DNA of 6,523 bases from Candidatus Endonucleibacter bathymodioli. Its GTDB lineage: Bacteria > Pseudomonadota > Gammaproteobacteria > Pseudomonadales > Endozoicomonadaceae. The notes beneath the pieces are model-generated. The model was not told the DNA's origin, did not search any database, and worked only from the letters and a program-made list of their open reading frames with translations. Position 1 is the first letter of the stretch. Every line of letters begins with the position of its first letter. A program made the translations under genes and the position numbers. The DNA lies in the NCBI GenBank assembly GCA_030674915.1, contig JASXSV010000048.1, positions 1 to 6,523 of the forward strand. The letters run 5' to 3'. Below, one piece after another: positions 1 to 5,919 of this stretch.

Positions 1-1039
1 CAGAGTAATACTTATTTCCTTCATACCATTCAGTTTTTGAATTATTATTTAAATAGCAAAAAAATATTTGATCATTCTTTTTTATTTCACTTTCTTGGTT
101 TTTTTTTGCTATGACATGGTCTTGCTCGCACCAACGTTTGCTATCATCTAACAATTTACTTATGTTACTGTCAGCATTATGCATACTCCAATTAACCAAA
201 GCGTCTAATACCGGAAACTGCAGAACTGATGATTCGTTACTTAAGGCTGGTACTAGATAAGGAGTTAATAATATCTTTAGCACTTCCAATGATTCATCAA
301 GCGCCCTCTTAGGGGAAAAATTCGCATCATTTTTTGCTTTTGACACTAGCAAATTTACTTGTTCATTTAATTTAGCACTAATTAATAAGTTGGATTTATA
401 AGTATTAACCTGATAATGCAACAATGATTGAAGCTTAGAAGAACATTGTGTTGCTCTAGCGTAAAACTCTTCTTCAACTTCCATTTTGTCTTCTTTAGTT
501 AGAAGTTCAAACTTCGTGCTTCCACTTTCTGCCAGGCAGAGACCAAATTGTTTCTTTATTTCTTGTGCGATATAGCTAAAAGATCTTAGCCAGTCAGGTG
601 ATACTAACCCAGCTTTAATGATGTCTTGATCGAGATTATCAATCTCAAGCAAAATATACACATACACTATAGCAAGCACTGCAAATACCGGCTTTTCTTT
701 AAAGTTTTCTAGCTTACCATAAAAATCGTTTCCATCACACATATGTTGCAAATGACGAATGCTATTATCCTTACTCCTACCATGCTCAGATCCTTTTACC
801 AAGTTGGAACTATTAAAATAGCTTCCAGCCAAACTTATCGCGCTACCACATTTCTCGTAGAACCAGTTCTTTTTAATATCTTTCTGGTAAGTTTGAACAT
901 CTGGTGACGTGTAGTTTTGCTCTGCATGCACACTGACGCCACCTACTAAAATCAACATAGAAATAATATTTTTCATGTATTTACAATATGATAAAATGGA
1001 ACAACAACAACACTTAATCTTGAGAAACATACTACACAT
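1..1039 (-). CDS. Exported cysteine-containing protein of unknown family, 3' end outside the window
   Basis: The frame is open from the start to the left edge, so the C-terminus is missing. From the ATG at 976 the N-terminus reads as a Sec signal peptide: MKN, a hydrophobic core (IISMLILVGGVSV), then VHA|EQ as a likely signal peptidase I site. The mature part is mostly helical and charged. Its six cysteines (residues 43, 80, 147, 178, 283 and 307, counted from that ATG) could form disulfides outside the cytoplasm. A hydrophobic stretch at about residues 97-111 (PVFAVLAIVYVYILL) could be a buried helix or a membrane segment. I recognise no family. The start is uncertain: the ATG at 976 has no Shine-Dalgarno, whereas an in-frame ATG at 1039 sits 9 nt after AGGAG. 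The 1039 start would add 21 residues, including four consecutive cysteines. I annotate 1039 because of the ribosome site. The gene is certain; its function is unknown. Confidence 0.85.
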   Translation of the reverse strand, partial: MCSMFLKIKCCCCSILSYCKYMKNIISMLILVGGVSVHAEQNYTSPDVQTYQKDIKKNWFYEKCGSAISLAGSYFNSSNLVKGSEHGRSKDNSIRHLQHMCDGNDFYGKLENFKEKPVFAVLAIVYVYILLEIDNLDQDIIKAGLVSPDWLRSFSYIAQEIKKQFGLCLAESGSTKFELLTKEDKMEVEEEFYARATQCSSKLQSLLHYQVNTYKSNLLISAKLNEQVNLLVSKAKNDANFSPKRALDESLEVLKILLTPYLVPALSNESSVLQFPVLDALVNWSMHNADSNISKLLDDSKRWCEQDHVIAKKNQESEIKKNDQIFFCYLNNNSKTEWYEGNKYYS

Positions 1040-1048
1040 ACCGCCATA

Positions 1049-1053
1049 CTCCT
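1049..1053 (-). promoter_or_regulatory. Ribosome binding site AGGAG for the exported protein
   Basis: On the minus strand AGGAG lies 9 nt before the ATG at 1039 and just after an in-frame TAG stop (1054-1052), which limits how far upstream the gene can begin. No comparable site precedes the ATG at 976. This decides the annotated start, although the signal-peptide architecture fits 976 better. Confidence 0.5.
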
Positions 1054-1119
1054 AAAAATATTAAATTTTTTGGACATCGTATCTGGGGGGCAAACCTCCG
1101 GTTTTTATAGGGAAAGCAA

Positions 1120-1148
1120 CTTATTCAGCCTGTATACAGTAGATTCAA
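1120..1148 (-). promoter_or_regulatory. Possible promoter with a palindrome in its spacer, upstream of the exported protein gene
   Basis: On the minus strand TTGAAT (1148-1143) and AATAAG (1125-1120) are separated by 17 bp. Each matches the sigma-70 consensus at four of six positions. A perfect 10-bp palindrome, CTGTATACAG (1130-1139), lies inside the spacer, where a repressor could act. It is not a LexA box, because the half-sites are too close together. TATAAA at 1109-1104 is an alternative -10 without a good -35. The assignment rests on pattern alone. Confidence 0.25.
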
Positions 1149-1749
1149 TATATCAGTCCTCAGAAATATAAGAGCCAATTTGATGTATATGAGAATAGAC
1201 ATATCCAGAGATATACTCTATCAATTTCCGTACTCTCTCATAATTAAGCTAACTTTCTCTATCACCATTTGCAAGACTAAGCTTTCCATTTTTCAGGCAG
1301 TCATGCAGATGGAGGTTTATACTGTACACACTGTTTATCAAAGCCTGATCAATAGAATACTCCTAGCAACCTTACGACGCCAGCAATACAGTTTTAATTC
1401 GGCAATATTCTCAGGAATCACACGCTGTTTTATGGTTTATCACAGACCTGTCTTTTACTGTGAGGTGATGGTAAACATTGCCGAAGAGTAGGACACAATA
1501 GTTTCACAATCCAATATTGTCAATTGGTAAATGTATATTTATTTTGAAGCAATGTTAATTGTATCTATGTTGGGGACAAACATTTCGCCGTTCTAAAAAA
1601 GCAGTTTGATCTCTTTTTGCACAATTGTTTTGAGTTCCCGTATGCACTTATTCAATCCTAATCAGAACAGACTCATAGAGACCTCAGCATAACTCAACAA
1701 AATCTATTATATTCTGGTAAAATATCCACATATACAAATCTTTTAAATA

Positions 1750-1779
1750 CAGCCCAAACCAGCCCAAACCAGCCCAAAC
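1750..1779. repeat. Three exact tandem copies of a 10-bp unit
   Basis: The unit CAGCCCAAAC occurs three times without interruption (1750-1759, 1760-1769, 1770-1779). It is locally GC-rich in an AT-rich spacer. The next bases hold a second small direct repeat, AACTCTTCG, at 1777-1785 and 1792-1800. The 10-bp period is close to one turn of the helix, so the copies face the same side of the DNA. They could be protein-binding iterons or a slippage-prone tract. Confidence 0.9.
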
Positions 1780-1856
1780 TCTTCGCATTAGAACTCTTCG
1801 TAGCCTGGCTAATACGGAAACCCTGATGAAATGATCATAGAGTTGGCTAAGTGCAT

Positions 1857-1919
1857 ATACCATTCCCATTGAAGGTTGTAAGGTTACTGACTACTACCAC
1901 CTTCAATGGTAACTGGTAT
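1857..1919. repeat. Inverted repeat with 11-bp perfect core stem, downstream of the kinase-like gene
   Basis: CCATTGAAGGT (1866-1876) is perfectly complementary to ACCTTCAATGG (1899-1909) across a 22-nt loop. Outer arms ATACCA (1857-1862) and TGGTAT (1914-1919) extend the pairing after a small internal bulge. It begins about 70 bp past the stop of the kinase-like gene. It lacks a T-run on either strand, so it is not a standard intrinsic terminator. It could still stabilise a 3' end, bind a protein, or be the remnant of a small mobile element. Confidence 0.7.
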
Positions 1920-1986
1920 AGAAGCCACCACTACCTTGGGACAGTTTCGCACGATACTGGCCAGGAACAATCTTTCGCCTAGGCTC

Positions 1987-4773
1987 TCACTGAAGACCCA
2001 TTCGGAAGGCTGCTATCTTTTCTGCTCTATTCGTACTGTAAACATGCATTATATCTAGTTCTGTCTTATGCCTCCTCACACTATGGTCATAAACCCCGCG
2101 TAAGTAATCAAGGTATAATGAACATATTCCAGACTCAGTGTAAACCTTCCTCATTCCTCTGCGATCACAATCTATCCCCCACCACTCGAGGAATTTATAA
2201 CGAGTACCACTAGAAAAATTATTATTATTTTGTTCAGACTGAATACCATCGATCATTTGACAAAGCTGTCTTGGCCCCAATTCATGAACATTAATTGATG
2301 AAAACTTATTTTTTCCCACTCCTACTACCGTACCAGTACTGTTTTCAGGCTTATTTGCAAAAATAACAGGATCATCCGGAGACTTGCTTTTCAGATAAGC
2401 AGGCGTATATTTCTCTGTACACTTACCGTACTCCATCGCCCATGCCGTGTTATCTGATAATAAACTACCTTTGGGAAGATGTTTTTCCCTTGCTGCTGCC
2501 ACTAATTTTCGAATTTCTTCAGGACTAGCAGACATATCAGAAAGAGGTGGCATTGAAAACCACTGCGCCATTCTCTCACCACTTTTAATACTGTTCTCAT
2601 TGACCTTTATCGGCAAAGTAACTTTTTTACTTTCAGAACTCACTAAATCCTCTTTACTTTTATGCTCTACGACATTAGCTTTGTTATTCAATTTCTTAGC
2701 TACAGCTGCAATCTCCTGACTTTCAAACTCACATATTCTTGCATTACATTGCAAATAATAACACAGCTCTACCGGGATTTTAACACAATTAATAGATAGC
2801 TTATAAATAAATCGTTCCAATAACTTCTCAGATAAATCTTCTTTTCCTGAAAAATCTTTTCCCATACCCATAGAGTCCTTAATAATACCAGAATATTCAG
2901 ATACGGTGATCTCAGCCAATTGAGATATGAAATTATTTTCTAATTCTTCTTCACTTTTGCTAGGATCATGTTTAAAGCAAGTTTTATATAGATCCGTCAT
3001 CGTCCTCACTATATTACTCCTATCCTTTCCTCTACTTTTCTCATATAAACTATCAAGAAGAACATTGAAGCTCTGTGCATCATTCCTATTATTAAATTGT
3101 TGTGCAATCAATTCTCTCGCAGCTATTCGCTCCCTAGGCGCTTTTTGATTTTCAATATATCTCATTCTATGAAAACCATTATCACAACACACAAAACCTT
3201 CACTTTGCTCCAACACCAGCCATTCTTTCAAAAGCTGTAAGAACAACCCAATGTCCCCAAGAGAACTACAATTTTCTACAATAGCTCCAAAATCTAAAAA
3301 AACAATTTTCCCACCATTATTATTTTTCTCAATCATTAAGTTACCAGGATGCAAATCCCCATGCATTAAGCCTGAATTTTTCAACACATCTTTCCAGATC
3401 TTACAAGATGCACTATATGCAGTATTTGCTTTTTTATAAGACCCATTAGCTAGCAATTTGCTAACCGTATCTCCATTTATATATTCCATCACTAGCATAT
3501 CGTCAGTAGCACAGATTCCCTCAGGAACTTTGAATTTCCCATCTCCAAGTGAATCTACACTAATCTTATAAAGTCTCATCATCTTAAGCTCATTTATCAT
3601 ATTACTTTCATTAATTAAATTTACAAGAAGCTGGTCCATAATTTCTTTAGTCAAACTTCCTTCAAACTTATCATGATAATCATAAAAACCAAAAAATGAC
3701 TCTAGAGCAGAACCGATACCATGTTTAAAAACATAATGCAACTTCGACAAGGAAAAGACCACCTCCTTGTAATCAGCAGAAAGATCATCTCTAATATTTT
3801 TTCTAACAATCTTAACCGCACGTTCTTCAATCCTTCCTTCAACTTCTATTTTTACCTTATGAACCTGTGCAGTAACTCCAACACCTAAAGGTGTTGGGTC
3901 TATATAAATAATATTAAGTCCTAGCTTTTTACCATCATCATTAATCTTTTGTTTAATATATTCAAATTGCTCTGGTAAATTATTATCACATAGATACAAT
4001 AGCGATTTCCGTTTTTCCATAGGAATACGCACATCACTTGCAAATAGCTGCCCTATTTTACGAACAAAAGGACCACAATCATTAATATACTTGGCCATAT
4101 CTTTTAACTCAGGCTTCCACCGACCATCCAACAAAGACTCCACCCACGTAGCAGCCAAAGGCATAAAATAACTAGCATCAGGATATATTGACTTAACCAT
4201 ACTAACTCCACATTGCGTGACTTTACGCAACACAGAAAATGGCTTATCGTCCTTGTCACTTTGAATATCAATCTTATACTCATTCTCTGATTTTATTACT
4301 GCATTTACTACTGTTATCTTCTGTTTTTTATGCATATAATCGCAATCATCATCATTATTATTTGAAAACCCTATCTTTCTTTTTAACACATTATTATTCT
4401 TACTGAAGTCCTCATCAACACTACCCATTAACTCAACAGTTTGATTCAAGTATTTACTCTCATCCATATAGGCAGGATCCTGTAGATACTTTTCACCCTT
4501 CCTAATACCATAATTACAGGATAAAACCGAATCATACGACTCTTCCTGAGGCTGACCACTATTACTCGAGGGAAACGAAGACCTATTATGTGTTTTTATA
4601 CAGCGCTCACCAACCCCTTTACTGGACATCATCGTAGGAGATATAACGCTCTTATTCAGTTCAGATTCATTCTCATGCATCCCAATTTGTACTACTGAAT
4701 TATCAGTGTGCACACACATATCCACACTGTTGTTGCTTGCATTAAAAATATTACGTAGTACACTGAATCTCAT
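1987..4773 (-). CDS. UbiB/ABC1/AarF-family atypical kinase-like protein with long N- and C-terminal extensions
   Basis: The protein has 928 residues, well beyond the roughly 450-550 usual for bacterial UbiB. Residues 1-190 are polar, low in predicted structure and basic near 131-152. The kinase-like core spans about 195-690. It has the family KxGQ signature (KIGQ, 239-242), a nucleotide loop PLGVGVTAQVH (295-305), the ATP-anchoring lysine in RAVKIV (K321), the helix-C glutamate (E395), the catalytic loop HGDLHPGN (471-478) and DFG (494-496). A typical C-lobe end, IPVELCYYL, lies at 666-674. Residues 700-928 form an unrecognised extension containing EWWGIDCDRRG. I see no signal peptide and none of the paired C-terminal membrane helices of housekeeping UbiB, so it is probably soluble. 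Family members act as ATPases or kinases supporting ubiquinone biosynthesis, but nothing nearby supports that role here. I choose the ATG at 4773, not the GTG at 4782, because a perfect Shine-Dalgarno precedes it and overlaps the GTG. Family membership is secure; the role is not. Confidence 0.95.
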   Translation of the reverse strand: MRFSVLRNIFNASNNSVDMCVHTDNSVVQIGMHENESELNKSVISPTMMSSKGVGERCIKTHNRSSFPSSNSGQPQEESYDSVLSCNYGIRKGEKYLQDPAYMDESKYLNQTVELMGSVDEDFSKNNNVLKRKIGFSNNNDDDCDYMHKKQKITVVNAVIKSENEYKIDIQSDKDDKPFSVLRKVTQCGVSMVKSIYPDASYFMPLAATWVESLLDGRWKPELKDMAKYINDCGPFVRKIGQLFASDVRIPMEKRKSLLYLCDNNLPEQFEYIKQKINDDGKKLGLNIIYIDPTPLGVGVTAQVHKVKIEVEGRIEERAVKIVRKNIRDDLSADYKEVVFSLSKLHYVFKHGIGSALESFFGFYDYHDKFEGSLTKEIMDQLLVNLINESNMINELKMMRLYKISVDSLGDGKFKVPEGICATDDMLVMEYINGDTVSKLLANGSYKKANTAYSASCKIWKDVLKNSGLMHGDLHPGNLMIEKNNNGGKIVFLDFGAIVENCSSLGDIGLFLQLLKEWLVLEQSEGFVCCDNGFHRMRYIENQKAPRERIAARELIAQQFNNRNDAQSFNVLLDSLYEKSRGKDRSNIVRTMTDLYKTCFKHDPSKSEEELENNFISQLAEITVSEYSGIIKDSMGMGKDFSGKEDLSEKLLERFIYKLSINCVKIPVELCYYLQCNARICEFESQEIAAVAKKLNNKANVVEHKSKEDLVSSESKKVTLPIKVNENSIKSGERMAQWFSMPPLSDMSASPEEIRKLVAAAREKHLPKGSLLSDNTAWAMEYGKCTEKYTPAYLKSKSPDDPVIFANKPENSTGTVVGVGKNKFSSINVHELGPRQLCQMIDGIQSEQNNNNFSSGTRYKFLEWWGIDCDRRGMRKVYTESGICSLYLDYLRGVYDHSVRRHKTELDIMHVYSTNRAEKIAAFRMGLQ

Positions 4774-4779
4774 AATGAG

Positions 4780-4788
4780 CACCTCCTT
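4780..4788 (-). promoter_or_regulatory. Near-perfect Shine-Dalgarno of the kinase-like gene
   Basis: On the minus strand AAGGAGGTG (4788-4780) matches the complement of the 16S rRNA 3' end over nine bases. GGAGG ends 8 nt before the ATG at 4773. An in-frame GTG at 4782 lies inside this site and so cannot be the start. The strength of the site suggests efficient translation. Confidence 0.9.
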
Positions 4789-4864
4789 TCAAAATATCCT
4801 AGATCTAAAGCTATAGAAATAGCTCCCTGTTTTTAGTCATTACAAATATAATTTAAATTTTATA

Positions 4865-4892
4865 CGTATATATTAGTTAGTAGCTTTATCAA
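4865..4892 (-). promoter_or_regulatory. Possible promoter of the kinase-like gene
   Basis: On the minus strand TTGATA (4892-4887) is followed after 16 bp by TATACG (4870-4865). The latter is part of the 10-bp palindrome TATACGTATA (4861-4870). Transcription would start near 4858 and give a leader of about 85 nt. That leader contains a small hairpin, AGCTAT-4nt-ATAGCT (4809-4824), ahead of the Shine-Dalgarno. A perfect TATAAT at 4910-4905 is an alternative, but no good -35 stands at the right distance. The surroundings are very AT-rich, so chance matches are likely. Confidence 0.3.
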
Positions 4893-5241
4893 CATAAAAG
4901 TTCCATTATAGTTAATGTAACTAACAAATTCGTCTGTAATTGTATCCATCCATACCATCTACTTCGCCTCCAGATAAATCTCATTCATGAATACCTCAGA
5001 TTCACTATACCCTATGAACCAACGAGTATTAGGTGATTAGGGTGAGCGATAACAGTCAACAACTTAGCATATTCAATGGGAATAGATATAAATGAGACCA
5101 CTACTACAAAAAGCTGCAAAGTGGACAGCATGGTACTACTGCCTGTACCTTATCAGAGTGTGACACCAATGGCGTACTGACTGCTGCTATATCATATCGG
5201 ATGCAGGCTTTATTGATTATTACTGAAGTATACTCCGTTTG

Positions 5242-5525
5242 ATGAACCTCTCATTATTACTCGATACAGATCTATCCAAAACAAAAATTATGCTAAATCC
5301 AATAACCTTTGAAAGTTTAACTGATAAACTCAAAGAAGAGCTGGCTATACAACAAGCGTTCATTACGGACAGACTTGGACAGAGTGAGGAAGCATCTAAC
5401 TGGCTAAATCATCACGTCATTTTTTTGGTCATCACACAGAAACCATTACTCTCGCCCACGCCCTCCTTGCCAAAGCCTACAGTTACTTTTTGATGGCCTG
5501 GCTCACTGTTTTACCTGCCGACTGA
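5242..5525 (+). pseudogene. Possible frameshifted relic of a small gene
   Basis: A plus-strand frame from the ATG at 5242 encodes a plausible helical, charged stretch (ITFESLTDKLKEEL onward) as far as a run of seven T at 5420-5426. After the run it turns into an unconvincing tail ending at 5493. If one T has been lost, the reading continues in the other frame as a helical stretch (ITLAHALLAKAYSYFLMAWL) to a TGA at 5523-5525. The second part uses more G/C at third positions than the neighbouring genes. There is no good Shine-Dalgarno and I recognise no family. This may simply be chance open reading. Confidence 0.15.
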
Positions 5526-5654
5526 CCACATCAGTTCTTTTATTATTAACCTTGCTCGCCTTCTTACGCCGCTGCAGGTTAGTGCGATGAGCTTCCTCTG
5601 CGCCATAAGCTCTAGAATGACAGCTCTTCAGATTCAGGGAGATCGTTTTATTGG

Positions 5655-5676
5655 AGTGGTGCATATAATCACCACT
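5655..5676. repeat. Perfect 7-bp hairpin
   Basis: AGTGGTG (5655-5661) and CACCACT (5670-5676) pair perfectly around the 8-nt loop CATATAAT. It lies in the hairpin-rich part of the spacer, just before the larger folded element at 5701-5761. No T-run follows on either strand, so it does not look like a terminator. Confidence 0.5.
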
Positions 5677-5700
5677 ACTACTCGCCGAATATACGCGATT

Positions 5701-5761
5701 CATGGGGGATTGAATCTGGTATCATTCATCCAGAATCGGCTATTTATAAGAGCCCCCCATG
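5701..5761. repeat. Compact 61-bp inverted-repeat element with inner hairpins
   Basis: The outer arms CATGGGGG (5701-5708) and CCCCCATG (5754-5761) are perfectly complementary and GC-rich. Inside, GAATCTGG (5712-5719) pairs with CCAGAATC (5730-5737) with one mismatch. GGCT (5738-5741) can pair with AGCC (5751-5754), sharing one base with the outer stem. Together they can fold as a three-way junction on either strand. The element could be a structured RNA, a protein-binding cruciform or a small dispersed repeat. I recognise no known RNA family. Confidence 0.55.
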
Positions 5762-5919
5762 CGGTCAACTAATTCTCCGTATGAGAGCTACACCCTATGC
5801 GCAACTGCATCTAACATCAAATCCAAATATGTCGGTTATTGTGAAAATATAGATTTCCAGAATTATTTCATAGTTAATAATCGCCCTATTTTTGCCTTGT
5901 GCCAGATTTTTCAAAAATT

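Larger units (their letters stand above)
1040..1986. other. Long spacer with no convincing gene
   Basis: Between the exported-protein gene and the end of the kinase-like gene there are only two short open frames: plus strand 1180-1491 (103 codons, TTG start) and minus strand 1684-1869 (61 codons). Neither has a Shine-Dalgarno, recognisable protein features or a good start, and I do not call them genes. The spacer holds a possible promoter, a 10-bp triple tandem repeat and an 11-bp inverted repeat with extra arms, listed separately. No tRNA-like or transposase-like sequence was seen. Confidence 0.6.
4774..5919. other. Long spacer with no intact gene
   Basis: About 1.15 kb separate the start of the kinase-like gene from the end of the next gene. 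The part nearest the kinase (4774-4940) is very AT-rich and holds its leader and likely promoter. The stretch 4941-5240 shows only short repeats, such as ATTAGGTG / ATTAGGGTG at 5028-5044, a palindrome ATTCATGAAT at 4983-4992 and GGTAC/GTACC at 5132-5149. From 5240 to 5770 base composition is more balanced and contains a possible gene relic and several hairpins, listed separately. The frames at 5503-5703 (minus) and 5587-5772 (plus) overlap each other and lack ribosome sites, so neither is called. Confidence 0.55.

Noticed and set aside
1092..1106. AAACC-TCC-GGTTT followed by T residues on the plus strand, terminator-like
   Set aside because: The stem is only 5 bp and no plus-strand gene ends there.
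1180..1491. 103-codon plus-strand open frame
   Set aside because: It has a TTG start, no Shine-Dalgarno, no recognisable features and Ile/Tyr-rich composition typical of random AT-rich DNA.
1684..1869. 61-codon minus-strand open frame (residues include WAGLGWFGL)
   Set aside because: Its start lies within the inverted repeat, there is no ribosome site, and the repetitive residues come only from the 10-bp tandem repeat.
2447..3439. Three plus-strand open frames inside the kinase-like gene
   Set aside because: They are antisense shadows of a clearly coding minus-strand frame with intact kinase motifs.
5521..5545. ACTGA-ccaca-TCAGT followed by a T-rich stretch, terminator-like on the plus strand
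   Set aside because: The stem is short and AT-containing, the T stretch is interrupted, and the only upstream candidate is the doubtful gene relic.
5503..5772. Overlapping open frames on both strands (5503-5703 minus, 5587-5772 plus)
   Set aside because: They occupy the same DNA, lack Shine-Dalgarno sequences and show no known motif. The minus-strand start lies inside a hairpin stem of C residues.
4941..5900. Search for tRNA genes, CRISPR repeats or insertion-sequence ends
   Set aside because: I saw no TTCRA-type T-loop with a matching acceptor stem, no regularly spaced repeats, and no transposase motifs or matched terminal repeats.
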